Part shown: positions 9,103-17,416 of the stretch, in pieces | How the letters are laid out: each line of letters opens with the position of its first letter | Position numbering within the stretch: position 1 is the first letter of the stretch | From: Planctomycetota bacterium | GTDB lineage: Bacteria > Planctomycetota > SZUA-567 > H5-PLA8 | Assembly (NCBI GenBank): GCA_015075375.1 | Contig: JABTUM010000001.1 | Span: 2,227,201-2,291,200, forward strand | Length of the DNA: 64,000 bases | Direction of reading: 5' to 3' | The notes under the pieces: model-generated | Told to the model about the DNA's origin: nothing | What the model saw: the letters and a program-made list of their open reading frames with translations, nothing else | Databases searched by the model: none | Position numbers and translations under genes: made by a program

Positions 9103-10611
9103 TCAGGGCGCGAACTCGAGCACGGTGAGCGAGACGGGAGGCAGTTGCAGGTCCGCGCCGCCCGCCTGCCAGGCCAGCGCGGCGGCGGACTTCGCCTGCG
9201 GGCGTTCGTCCTCCGGGCCGGCGCCTGAAAATACGGTTCGCGCCGCTTGTGCTTCCGCAAGACCGGCGATCTCGAGTCGCAACGCTTGCTCCTGCTCGAT
9301 CCGGTTGATCAGAAAGACACTCAGCCGCCGCGTCTTCGGATCGTAGCACGCATGCGCGCGCACGGCTTCGGGGCCGCCCGCGCAGCTCACGATCTGCGGC
9401 AGAAAAGCGCGATTCCAGAGCGCCAGGACCTGCCCGGTGGGCCGCAGTTCGTTATCCGGACCCACCGCATCCCAAAGCTGGTTCTCGGTCGCGTTTTTGA
9501 CCCAGCGCGTGTTCCAGACCAGCACCGCGTCCAGCGTCTCATGGCGCAGATATACGCCCAGCATGTCGAAGAGCACCAGCGCGTGGCCCAGCGTGTTGAC
9601 GTGTTTCCAGCCGTCGTTCTTGGGATGCCCGAACCAGTCGGCGCTGTTGACTTCGGTCATCAGCAGGCGCATGCGGCCTTGCAGTTCGGGCCGCAGGTAG
9701 GCCTTCACCGCGCGGTCGCCTTCGAGCAGGACGTTTTGGAAATCGGGCTTGAGCTTCGTGTAGTGCGCATAACCCATCCACTTCCAGCACGGGTAATCGT
9801 GCAAAGCCAGCCAGTCCACGTGCGGCCCAGCGGACTCCAAGGCGGCTTTCCACCACGGCGGCGCGGTTTCCGGATCGTGGGCTCCGCGCTTGGCGTGGCG
9901 TTCGGGCCCGTTGAGGCCGATGCGAATCGCCGGATCCACCGCCTTCATTGCCTGCGCGAATGCGGCCGCATCCTGTGCGTATTGGATAGCGCTAGGCGAA
10001 CCGTTGTGGCTGCCCAGGTAACTCTCGTTGCCCAACTCCCAATACGTGACGCCGTACTTCTTCGTCACGTTGGCGTATTTCACCCACCCAACGGCATGCG
10101 CGAGCAGTTCCTCGCGCGTGGGCGCGGTCCCACCGTGCTGCGCGGGCTTGTACATCGCGTCGAAGCAGACACAGATCACCGGCTCGGCTTCGGCCTCGCG
10201 ACAAAGCGCGATGAACTCGTCAAAGTCCAGCGGGCGGATCTTCCAAGTGCGGTGGTCGTCCAAGGTGAACTGACGGTCCGCGGAAGGCCATTCTTCGGAG
10301 CCGATGCGGGCAAGCGTCGGTTCGGGCTTTTCGTAAGGCGGCGGCGCGAAGAGGTGCGAATCCGATTTATCCCCGCCGGGAAAGCGCAGGAAACGCGCCC
10401 CCATTTCCTTCAGGGCCACGGCCAGCGGCCGAGCCGGCACCTTCCCGCGCCCGTGGTCCATCAAGTAATTGACGTTCAAACCAAAGGGCGGACGCGTCCA
10501 GGTCCGCAGGACCCGCGACGTATCGACGCGCAGAACTTCGCCCGCTCCGGCGGAAGTACCCAGCCAAGCCATCAGCAGCATGCCTCCAAGACCCCACGTA
10601 CTGCCGCCCAT
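9103..10611 (-). CDS. Secreted GH51/GH39-like glycosidase, probable alpha-L-arabinofuranosidase type
   Basis: A 502-residue clan GH-A enzyme. MGGSTWGLGGMLLMAWLGTS from ATG 10611 looks like a signal peptide. The longer frame, starting at 10716, would overlap the divergent nadB start and is rejected. GARFLRFPGGDKSDS is the first barrel strand. YWELGNES gives the acid/base Glu (about residue 196) and LLMTEVNSADWFG gives the nucleophile Glu (about 320). A C-terminal beta-domain (LSVFLINRIEQEQALRLEI) ends the protein, as in GH51. Together with the beta-helix protein it suggests extracellular breakdown of arabinose-containing or related glycans. Exact specificity is not readable. Confidence 0.85.
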   Translation of the reverse strand: MGGSTWGLGGMLLMAWLGTSAGAGEVLRVDTSRVLRTWTRPPFGLNVNYLMDHGRGKVPARPLAVALKEMGARFLRFPGGDKSDSHLFAPPPYEKPEPTLARIGSEEWPSADRQFTLDDHRTWKIRPLDFDEFIALCREAEAEPVICVCFDAMYKPAQHGGTAPTREELLAHAVGWVKYANVTKKYGVTYWELGNESYLGSHNGSPSAIQYAQDAAAFAQAMKAVDPAIRIGLNGPERHAKRGAHDPETAPPWWKAALESAGPHVDWLALHDYPCWKWMGYAHYTKLKPDFQNVLLEGDRAVKAYLRPELQGRMRLLMTEVNSADWFGHPKNDGWKHVNTLGHALVLFDMLGVYLRHETLDAVLVWNTRWVKNATENQLWDAVGPDNELRPTGQVLALWNRAFLPQIVSCAGGPEAVRAHACYDPKTRRLSVFLINRIEQEQALRLEIAGLAEAQAARTVFSGAGPEDERPQAKSAAALAWQAGGADLQLPPVSLTVLEFAP

Positions 10612-10714
10612 AAGGAGTTCGCTCCGCGCTTGCCTTAAAGCAGTTTGCCGCTGCTTCCCGTTGCTGTAAAAGTCTTTACGCAAGCTACGTGCGACCGGGT
10701 GGGGGGCGCGCTTC

Positions 10715-12322
10715 ATGCAGGAGCGCTATTTGTTGGAGTTGGACCTGCGGCGCGTTCCGTCGCTGGGTCCGGACGTCCTGATCTGCGGCACCGGCATCGC
10801 GGCGCTTTCGGCCGCGCTGGTGGCCGCGGAAAACGCTTCGGTCATGCTCGTCACCAAAAGCTCTTCCCAGGAATCGAATACCTTTTACGCGCAAGGCGGG
10901 ATCGCGGCGGCGGTGGCGCCCGACGATTCGCCCGAGGCGCATTTGCGGGATACGCTCGCCGTAGGCTGCGGCCTGTGCGACGAAGCCGCGGTACGCAAGC
11001 TCGTCACTGAAGGCCCCGCGCTGGTCCAGAAACTGATCGAGTGGGGCACGCCTTTCGACCGTTCGAAGAACGACGAGCTGCATTTAACGCTCGAGGGCGG
11101 GCACGGCCACCGGCGCATTCTGCACGCCAACGGCGACGCCACCGGCCGCGCGATCGAGAAGAGCCTGCATCAGCGCGTGCACGACCATCCCAACATCACG
11201 CTGCTGGAAAACCACTTCGTCATCGACCTGCTGCACAAAGACGGCGTCTGCTACGGGCTGGTGGCGCTGGAAATCAAGAGCGGCCGTTTTTTGAAGATCG
11301 AAGCGAAGGCGACGATCCTCGCCACCGGCGGCCTGGGGCAGATTTACCGCGAATCGACGAACCCGGACGTGACCACCGGCGACGGGATGGCGATGGCCTT
11401 TCGCGCCGGCGCGACGATGGAAGACATGGAGTTCGTGCAGTTTCATCCCACCACGCTGTACGTGGCGGGCGCGCGGCGCTTCCTGATCAGCGAAGCCGTC
11501 CGCGGCGAGGGCGCGCACCTGCTCAATACGAAGGGCGAGCGCTTCATGGCGCGCTACGACGAACGCGAAGAGCTGGCGCCGCGCGACGTCGTCAGCCGCG
11601 CGATCGTGGACGAGATGCAGCGCACCGGAGCGACGAACGTCTTTTTGAGCCTCGCGCATCTGGACCCCAAGATGGTGCTCGAACGCTTTCCCAATATCCG
11701 GCAGGCGCTCAAGCAGTACCACCTCGACCTGACCAAGGACCGCATCCCCGTACGCCCGGCCTGCCATTACACGATGGGCGGCATTCGCACCGATCTGGAA
11801 GCGCGCACCGACGTAGGACGCCTCCTGGCGGCGGGCGAAGTCGCGGCCTGCGGCATCCACGGCGCCAACCGCCTCGCTTCCAACTCGCTATTGGACGGAC
11901 TGGTGATGGGCACCGAAGCCGGCAAACAGGCGCTGAAGCTGGCTCAGGAACCGCAGCCGACGTTCCCCGACAAGAAGGTCACGCCGATCCTGCCGCGCGA
12001 AGAGATTCCGATCGACGTCGACGACGTGCGCGCGTCGCTCAAGAGCCTCGACAGCCGCGCGGCCGGCATCGTCCGCGACGGCGAGACGATGACCAACGCG
12101 CTCCAGATGCTCGATTTCTGGCAGAATTACGTCTACAGCGAAGAGTTCGCCACCGTGAAGGGTTTGGAATTGCAGAACATGCTGGCTTGCGCGCAGCTGG
12201 TGATCCGTTCGGCGTTGAAGCGCGAGGAATCCCGCGGCGCGCATCAGCGCAGCGACTTTCCCCAGACCGACGACACGCGCTGGAAGAGGCATCTCGACTT
12301 CAATCGGCGCGATTTCGAATAA
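10715..12322 (+). CDS. nadB: L-aspartate oxidase
   Basis: Oxidises L-aspartate to iminoaspartate, the first step of bacterial NAD synthesis; FAD enzyme, cytoplasmic. It has 535 residues, a normal length. The FAD dinucleotide fold is DVLICGTGIAALSAALVA. Family signatures are SNTFYAQGGIAAAVAPDD, ATGGLGQIYRESTNPDVTTG and the active-site-region VRPACHYTMGGI, with HGANRLASNSLLDGLV near the C-terminal FAD site. The fumarate reductase/SdhA relatives share these, but the length and the SQESNTFYAQGG motif favour NadB. nadA and nadC are not in the window. Confidence 0.96.
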   Translation: MQERYLLELDLRRVPSLGPDVLICGTGIAALSAALVAAENASVMLVTKSSSQESNTFYAQGGIAAAVAPDDSPEAHLRDTLAVGCGLCDEAAVRKLVTEGPALVQKLIEWGTPFDRSKNDELHLTLEGGHGHRRILHANGDATGRAIEKSLHQRVHDHPNITLLENHFVIDLLHKDGVCYGLVALEIKSGRFLKIEAKATILATGGLGQIYRESTNPDVTTGDGMAMAFRAGATMEDMEFVQFHPTTLYVAGARRFLISEAVRGEGAHLLNTKGERFMARYDEREELAPRDVVSRAIVDEMQRTGATNVFLSLAHLDPKMVLERFPNIRQALKQYHLDLTKDRIPVRPACHYTMGGIRTDLEARTDVGRLLAAGEVAACGIHGANRLASNSLLDGLVMGTEAGKQALKLAQEPQPTFPDKKVTPILPREEIPIDVDDVRASLKSLDSRAAGIVRDGETMTNALQMLDFWQNYVYSEEFATVKGLELQNMLACAQLVIRSALKREESRGAHQRSDFPQTDDTRWKRHLDFNRRDFE

Positions 12323-12340
12323 CCTCCGCGGAGACGCCGC

Positions 12341-13090
12341 GTGGCCGCATTGGGCCTGCTGATTGGGCTTTCCATCCTGTTCGGTCCTTGGGTATTCACG
12401 TACGTCGCCTTCCGCAACCGACTCGTCAAGCTGGCGTATACCTCGTACTACGATCGGCCCGCCGCGCTACTGGCCGCCTCGGTGATCGGTACGATCCTCT
12501 ACTTGGGCTATACGATTGTTTTGCTCATGATTCCCATTCTGGGGTTCCTCGCGTACGCCTTGGGTTGCATCGCGGGCCCAATCTACTTCATCGTGCTGCT
12601 CGTAAGAGGCTTCAAACAGCTCCCCGATTACCGCGCCTATGCGGCGCGCTTTCCGCCGCCGCCTCTGCAGACGGCGATGGTCGACCTGTACGCGGGGCTT
12701 TTTACTTACGGCACGTTGATGGCGATTCTGGCCGCGCTCGCCCAGAGCGGGAACATGCCCGAAAGTTACGTGCTGGGCTGGGCGATTTACCTGCTTCCGG
12801 GGGCGTTTTTCGGCTGCTTCGCGGCGCTCGACGCCGGACGGCGCAGTTCGGTACGCCTGGAAGGCGGCAAGCGCGCGGGCTACGTGGCGCTGATGGTCTT
12901 CCTCTGCGCGCTGCTCGGCCCGCTCAGTTTCGTAGCGTGGTGGGCTTGGCGCCGCGCGCTCTGGCTCGCCTCTGCCGGGAATCTTGAGCCGCAAGCAAAC
13001 AGCAGCGAACCGCCACAGGATTTAGCCACTCCTATGAACCGAGTCGATCTCCACAACTCGTCGGACGAAACGCAGGAAGCGCACACATGA
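12341..13090 (+). CDS. Integral membrane protein, paralogue of the next gene (copy 1)
   Basis: A 249-residue membrane protein starting with GTG at 12341 after GGAGACGCC. I count about six hydrophobic segments (residues ~3-20, 40-60, 62-85, 110-130, 140-160, 175-200). They are followed by a polar C-terminal tail of about 45 residues. No family recognised. Residues around DLYAGLFTYGTLMAILAALA align with QDLVVSIFLYGLMLAIMQRL of the following protein, and both end their last helix with WWAWRRALW / MAWRGWRLS, so they are tandem paralogues. The gene lies 18 bp after nadB and shares a 4-bp overlap with copy 2. Confidence 0.75.
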   Translation: MAALGLLIGLSILFGPWVFTYVAFRNRLVKLAYTSYYDRPAALLAASVIGTILYLGYTIVLLMIPILGFLAYALGCIAGPIYFIVLLVRGFKQLPDYRAYAARFPPPPLQTAMVDLYAGLFTYGTLMAILAALAQSGNMPESYVLGWAIYLLPGAFFGCFAALDAGRRSSVRLEGGKRAGYVALMVFLCALLGPLSFVAWWAWRRALWLASAGNLEPQANSSEPPQDLATPMNRVDLHNSSDETQEAHT

Positions 13091-13785
13091 GTGTGTTCAG
13101 CTTGGTGGGTTTACTTTTCGGTTTGGCTTTTCCCTTAAGTATTCTCTTTTGGGGTTACATCGTTTATCGCTACTTCATGTTGGAATTAGGATCCAGAATG
13201 CGAAAGTATGAGCCGGTAAAGCGATATTTGAACTCCTGCTTATTGATCGTGCTCTGGGGTGTAGGGACGTGGCTGATGGCCGCGATTTTGCTGCAACTTG
13301 ACGAATTCGGAAGGGTGCTACTTGTTTTACTTGGCGTATTCGGATTTGGAGGTTGGATCTTTGTTCTCATTCGCTGGGTGATCCGCAGAAGCGAATATCG
13401 GGCTTGGCGAGAATCGCGTAACGATCCCAAGTGGCAGGTCTGGATGCAGGACCTAGTGGTATCGATATTTCTTTACGGTCTCATGCTGGCAATCATGCAA
13501 AGGCTGAGCTACAGGCTTGAAAGCTCCGAGTTCGTCGCACTGGCCGTCTACCTGTTTTCTTGCACAGGTTTGGGGTTGTATACCGCGCTGGATGTCGCGC
13601 GCTACAGTCGCGTTACCCAGCGCGCCGGACCACGCACCGCACTGATCGCCTTCTCGATTGGCTACGCGTTAATCTTCTCGGTCATCGCGGCCTGGATGGC
13701 TTGGCGCGGTTGGCGGCTAAGCCGCTGGTGGTCTTGGGACCGTCTCAAACATATTGAAAGGATCGAATCGGAGTCGCCGGCATAA
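13087..13785 (+). CDS. Integral membrane protein, paralogue of the previous gene (copy 2)
   Basis: A 232-residue membrane protein with about six hydrophobic segments, no recognised family. ATG 13087 overlaps the previous stop (ATGA), so translation is probably coupled. It aligns to copy 1 along its length but its base composition is clearly lower in G+C, with many AT-ending codons (TTA, AGT, ATT). That suggests either a different history or relaxed selection. Function unknown; the two may form a heteromer. Confidence 0.75.
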   Translation: MSVFSLVGLLFGLAFPLSILFWGYIVYRYFMLELGSRMRKYEPVKRYLNSCLLIVLWGVGTWLMAAILLQLDEFGRVLLVLLGVFGFGGWIFVLIRWVIRRSEYRAWRESRNDPKWQVWMQDLVVSIFLYGLMLAIMQRLSYRLESSEFVALAVYLFSCTGLGLYTALDVARYSRVTQRAGPRTALIAFSIGYALIFSVIAAWMAWRGWRLSRWWSWDRLKHIERIESESPA

Positions 13786-13881
13786 GCACCGACACGCTAA
13801 GTCGACTCCATTTCTACTTCGCACCCGTGCAAGTTCCGCTTAATGCTTGCAGTTACGCCCCAAACCGCGTTGGATACACCC

Positions 13882-14832
13882 ATGAGCAACGCCAGCGGCT
13901 CGCGCCTGGAACCCGTGCCTGCGCCGGAACCCAATCCCGGCTCCGGGCCGCCGGCCTTTCCGCCGCTCAGCCTCGGACCTTTCCAGGTCGAACGCGAAGT
14001 CGGCCGCGGGACGGGTTCGGTCGTCTACCGCGCTTCGGATCCGCGCAACGGAGCCGTCGTCGCCCTGAAGGTCCTCTACCCCACCCGGGCCGGCCAAAGC
14101 GCCGCGGACCTCCACGCCACCGCGCAGCGCGAACTGGAGCTCTACGCGCGGCTGGACCATCCGAATATCGTAACCGTTCACGAATGCGGCCTCGCCGACG
14201 GTTACGCCTACATCGCCTTTCGCTTCGTGGCGGGCCTCCCGCTCGACCAAGGCCTGGCCTCGGGCATGATCGATCAAGCCACCGCGCTGCGCGCGATGGC
14301 GCTCGTCGCGCGCGCGGTGCATCACGCGCACGAGAACGGGTTAATCCACCGCGACCTGAAGCCGCGCAACGTCGTGGTCACGGCGCAGGGCGAACCGTTC
14401 GTGCTCGACTTCGGGCTCTCCTGGCGCCGCGGCGCGCCGGCCGACGCGCAAGTCCAGCACATCGTCGGCACGCCGTCGTACATGAGTCCCGAGCAGGCGC
14501 GCGGCGAGGAAGCAGGGCTCACGCCGGCCACCGACGTCTACGCCATCGGCGCGATGCTCTACGAAGTCCTGACCGGCCGGCCGCCCTTCGCGGCGCTTAC
14601 GTCCGCCCGCACGCGCCAGATGGTCATGGCGCTGCCGCCTAAGCCGCCGCGCGAACTGGATTCCACCGTCGACTTGAACCTCGAGCGGGTCGTCATGCAT
14701 TGCTTGGAAAAGGAACCCCCCAAGCGCTACCCGACCTGCGCGCAACTGGCCGAAGATCTGGAGCGCGCGCTGGATGGCCGGCCGCTGCGCGGACCACGCT
14801 CGACGGGTTTGCTGCGGCGCTGGCTGAAATAG
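13882..14832 (+). CDS. Soluble Ser/Thr protein kinase (PknB-like)
   Basis: A 316-residue Hanks-type kinase. The Gly-rich loop GRGTGSVVY (residues 41-49) is followed by VALKV with the ATP-binding Lys63. The catalytic loop HRDLKPRN has Asp158, DFG is at 176-178, and GTPSYMSPEQARG is the activation segment end. All catalytic residues are present. A Pro-rich 30-residue N-terminus precedes the domain, and the protein stops right after it (no transmembrane or PASTA region), so it is cytoplasmic. ATG 13882 is preferred over 13843. Its substrate is unknown; the SpoIIAA-like protein at 18.7 kb is one conceivable target, by inference only. Confidence 0.93.
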   Translation: MSNASGSRLEPVPAPEPNPGSGPPAFPPLSLGPFQVEREVGRGTGSVVYRASDPRNGAVVALKVLYPTRAGQSAADLHATAQRELELYARLDHPNIVTVHECGLADGYAYIAFRFVAGLPLDQGLASGMIDQATALRAMALVARAVHHAHENGLIHRDLKPRNVVVTAQGEPFVLDFGLSWRRGAPADAQVQHIVGTPSYMSPEQARGEEAGLTPATDVYAIGAMLYEVLTGRPPFAALTSARTRQMVMALPPKPPRELDSTVDLNLERVVMHCLEKEPPKRYPTCAQLAEDLERALDGRPLRGPRSTGLLRRWLK

Positions 14833-14874
14833 CGAGTATAGTCGCGGCGATTTTTCGGGCCGGGTGCGCAATCG

Positions 14875-15879
14875 ATGGGATCGCTTGCCGAACGTGCCGT
14901 CGCGGAACGCGTGGTGTCTCCGCCCGAACCCGCTCCGGCTGCTACGGCGCGCTACGGCTGGGCCTACTACCTGAAGCGAAGCGTGCTCTATTTCCTAGGC
15001 GGTTACCTGCTTTTATGCGCGGCGCTCTTCGCGCTTCAGCGCAAGCTGATCTATGCGCCCACGCGCGCGGAGGCGGTCGATCCCCAGCGCGCCGGACTTG
15101 CGCCCGACCGCGCGCGCAACGTGACCGTCCTCGCGGCCGACGGCGTGACGCTGGGCGGCTGGCACGTGCGCCCCGAAGCGTGTGCCGGGGAAGCCGATTT
15201 CGACGCGAGCATGCGCGACGGCGAGCGCATGGCGGTGCTGTTCTTTCACGGCAACGGCGGACATCGCGGGCACCGCGCCGAACTGCTGTACAACCTGTCG
15301 CGGCGCGGGCTGCATGCCTGCTGCTTCGACTACCGCGGCTATGGGGACAGCGCGGGCGCTCCGCACGAAGAAGGCTTGGCGCTCGACGCGCGCGCCGCGC
15401 TGGCCTGGGTGCGTGAGCGCGGCATCCCGCCGGAACGGACGATTCTGTGGGGCGAATCTTTGGGCTGCGCCGTCGCCGTGCGCCTCGCCGAGGAACTCTG
15501 CGCCGCGGGCACCCCGCCCCAAGGGCTGGCGCTGGAAATGCCCTTCACCAGCCTCACCGAGGTGGCCGCGCACCTGTACTGGTTCGTGCCCGTGCGCCTG
15601 ATCCTCCAAGAGCGCTACCCGTCCGTCGAACGCATCCCGCGCGTCACCTGCCCGCTGCTGGTGATCCATGGGACCGACGATCGCGTGGTTCCGTTCGAGC
15701 ACGGCCGGCGACTCTTCGAAGCCGCGCCGGCCGCCAGCGCCGGAGGCCTCCCCAAGCGCTTCCTCGAATTGCCCGGCGTGGGGCACCACGATCTGAGCGC
15801 GCGCGGCGGGCCGGCCTACGAAAGCGCAGTGCGCGAGTTTCTCGCCTCCTTAAGCGCCGGAAAGCGGGAGCTCCCATGA
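14875..15879 (+). CDS. Membrane-anchored alpha/beta hydrolase (ABHD13/Bem46-like)
   Basis: A 334-residue hydrolase. A single hydrophobic segment (residues ~36-54) anchors it, followed by RKLIYAPTRAEAVDP, typical of the Bem46/ABHD17-type family. The oxyanion region is LFFHGNGGHRGHR, the nucleophile elbow GESLG holds Ser195, HGTDDRVVP holds the Asp, and GVGHHD the His. Substrate unknown; esters or thioesters are usual in this fold. The last codons overlap the start of the deaminase gene (ATGA at 15876-15879), so the two are translationally coupled. Confidence 0.88.
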   Translation: MGSLAERAVAERVVSPPEPAPAATARYGWAYYLKRSVLYFLGGYLLLCAALFALQRKLIYAPTRAEAVDPQRAGLAPDRARNVTVLAADGVTLGGWHVRPEACAGEADFDASMRDGERMAVLFFHGNGGHRGHRAELLYNLSRRGLHACCFDYRGYGDSAGAPHEEGLALDARAALAWVRERGIPPERTILWGESLGCAVAVRLAEELCAAGTPPQGLALEMPFTSLTEVAAHLYWFVPVRLILQERYPSVERIPRVTCPLLVIHGTDDRVVPFEHGRRLFEAAPAASAGGLPKRFLELPGVGHHDLSARGGPAYESAVREFLASLSAGKRELP

Positions 15880-16979
15880 ATCCTGGGGAACTGCGCGCGC
15901 GGCTGCGCGCCTTGCCGAAGGTCGAATTGCACCGGCACCTCGAAGGCGCGTTGCGCCTGGATTCGCTCTGGGAATTCCACCAATCCGCTCAAGCAAGCTT
16001 GCATGCCAGCCGCGAGGCGCTCGAAGCGGCGGTGGTGATTCCGGCGGGCGAGCCGCCCGGATTTCGAACCTTTCTGGCCCGCTTTGCCGCGCTGCGCTTC
16101 CGCTACGGCACGATCGCCGACCTGGAGCGCGTCGGGCGCGAAGCCGTCGCCGATGCCGCGTCCGATGGCATCGTCGCGTACGAGCTTCGTTTCGCGCCGC
16201 TCTTCTGGGCCTGGCGCGCGCGGGATATGCCGCCCATGGACAGCTTGGCCGACCTGCCCCTTCCGCCCTTCGAGGCCGTGGAAGCCGCGACGGAGGCGCT
16301 CATGCGCGGCGCGTTCGCCGAAGCCGCGCGGCGCGGCGTCCTCGTCTCCTGCACGGTAGCCTTGAACCGGCAGGTGCCCGCAGCGGCTAACGCACTGCAA
16401 ACCAAGCTGCTGGAGCGCCCGCTGGGAGCCAAGTTGACCGCGGTGGATGTCTGCGGGGACGAAGCCTGCCCGCTGGAGGGCGTCGCGGAGTTCCTCGAAG
16501 CCTGGCGCCGCGCCGGACGCGGAGTCACCTTGCATGCCGGGGAAGATCCCGGCGGACCGGGCGCGGCCAACGTACGGGAAGCGCTGGAACGCTTCGGCGC
16601 CGTACGCATCGGACACGGCGTGCGCGCCGCCGAAGATCCCGCGGTGGTTCGGCTGCTCAAAGACCGCGGCGCGACCTTGGAGATTTGCCCCACCAGCAAC
16701 GTTCAGACCGGCGCCGCCGCTTCGTTCGAAGCGCATCCTTTAAAAGCCCTGCACGAAGCCGGCGTGCGGGTTACGGTTAACAGCGACGATCCGACCATCA
16801 GCGCCGTGGACCTGACCGAAGAGTACGCCCGGGCGCACGAGCGCTGCGGCGTGCCGCTGGTGGCCTTGCGCGAAATGGCCATCCAGGCGGCTCGAGCGAG
16901 CTTCTTCCCGGAGGCCGAACGGGCGGAGCTGACCAAGCGCATCGCCGCGGCTTGGGATGCGTTTTTGCTGGAGCCGTAG
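15876..16979 (+). CDS. Adenosine deaminase family protein (adenosine or 6-aminodeoxyfutalosine deaminase)
   Basis: A 367-residue metal-dependent deaminase. The zinc ligands H19 and H21 are in VELHRHLEGALR, LHAGEDPGGPGA holds the next His and catalytic Glu region, IGHGVRAAEDP another His, and VTVNSDDPTIS the final Asp pair. All ligands are present. Members of this family deaminate adenosine, adenine or, in some bacteria, 6-aminodeoxyfutalosine in the futalosine route to menaquinone. The UbiX/UbiA pair 13 kb away makes the last option worth testing. The start ATG 15876 overlaps the hydrolase stop; the long upstream extension of the frame is a shadow. Confidence 0.92.
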   Translation: MNPGELRARLRALPKVELHRHLEGALRLDSLWEFHQSAQASLHASREALEAAVVIPAGEPPGFRTFLARFAALRFRYGTIADLERVGREAVADAASDGIVAYELRFAPLFWAWRARDMPPMDSLADLPLPPFEAVEAATEALMRGAFAEAARRGVLVSCTVALNRQVPAAANALQTKLLERPLGAKLTAVDVCGDEACPLEGVAEFLEAWRRAGRGVTLHAGEDPGGPGAANVREALERFGAVRIGHGVRAAEDPAVVRLLKDRGATLEICPTSNVQTGAAASFEAHPLKALHEAGVRVTVNSDDPTISAVDLTEEYARAHERCGVPLVALREMAIQAARASFFPEAERAELTKRIAAAWDAFLLEP

Positions 16980-17077
16980 GCGCCCGTGCGCTTGGTGCAT
17001 GGACCGCTTTTCAATGGGAGTGCGGGCGCGTACATACGTCTTCAGAAGAGCACCCAGACGTCCGTCTCCCTCGGGCT

Positions 17078-17353
17078 CAGCAGCCCGTTGAAAAAGGGTA
17101 CGACCGCGCAGCCTTGGATGGTGGTCCGGATCAAGGCGTGCGAAGGGGAGTCGCATCAAGAGATGCGACGACCGAAGCGCAACGCAGAGCCGGGCCACAA
17201 GACGAGGCTGCCCGAAGGGTTGCGGGATATTTTGAACTGGGCGTCGTTGCGCTTCGCTCGCCGCATCGTCTCGATGCGTCTTGCTGCGCGACGCCTTGCC
17301 CAGTTCAAAATCTCTCCGCAACGCGGTCCGCACCCTTTTTCGACGGGCTGCTA
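17078..17353. repeat. 276-bp structured element with terminal and nested inverted repeats
   Basis: This fills most of the 437-bp gene-free gap between the deaminase and LolA-like genes. Terminal arms of 22 bp (17078-17099 and 17332-17353; CAGCAGCCCGTTGAAAAAGG versus its complement with two mismatches) continue inward with GACCGCG after a one-base slip. Inside, TTTTGAACTGGGC (17230-17242) pairs with GCCCAGTTCAAAA (17298-17310). CGAAGCGCAACG (17173-17184) pairs with CGTTGCGCTTCG (17245-17256). Two 7-bp hairpins lie at 17151-17168 and 17262-17278. There is no open frame that looks coding. It resembles a non-autonomous mobile element or a dispersed palindromic repeat. Confidence 0.8.
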
Positions 17354-17416
17354 AGCCGAATACTTGAATGCGGCCGCGGAAACGGGCGTCCAATCGAAAC
17401 GGTACGGGAGACAGCC

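Noticed and set aside
16740..17393. 217-residue minus-strand frame across the deaminase 3' end and the inverted-repeat element
   Set aside because: Shadow of the deaminase gene and of palindromic sequence; no domain.
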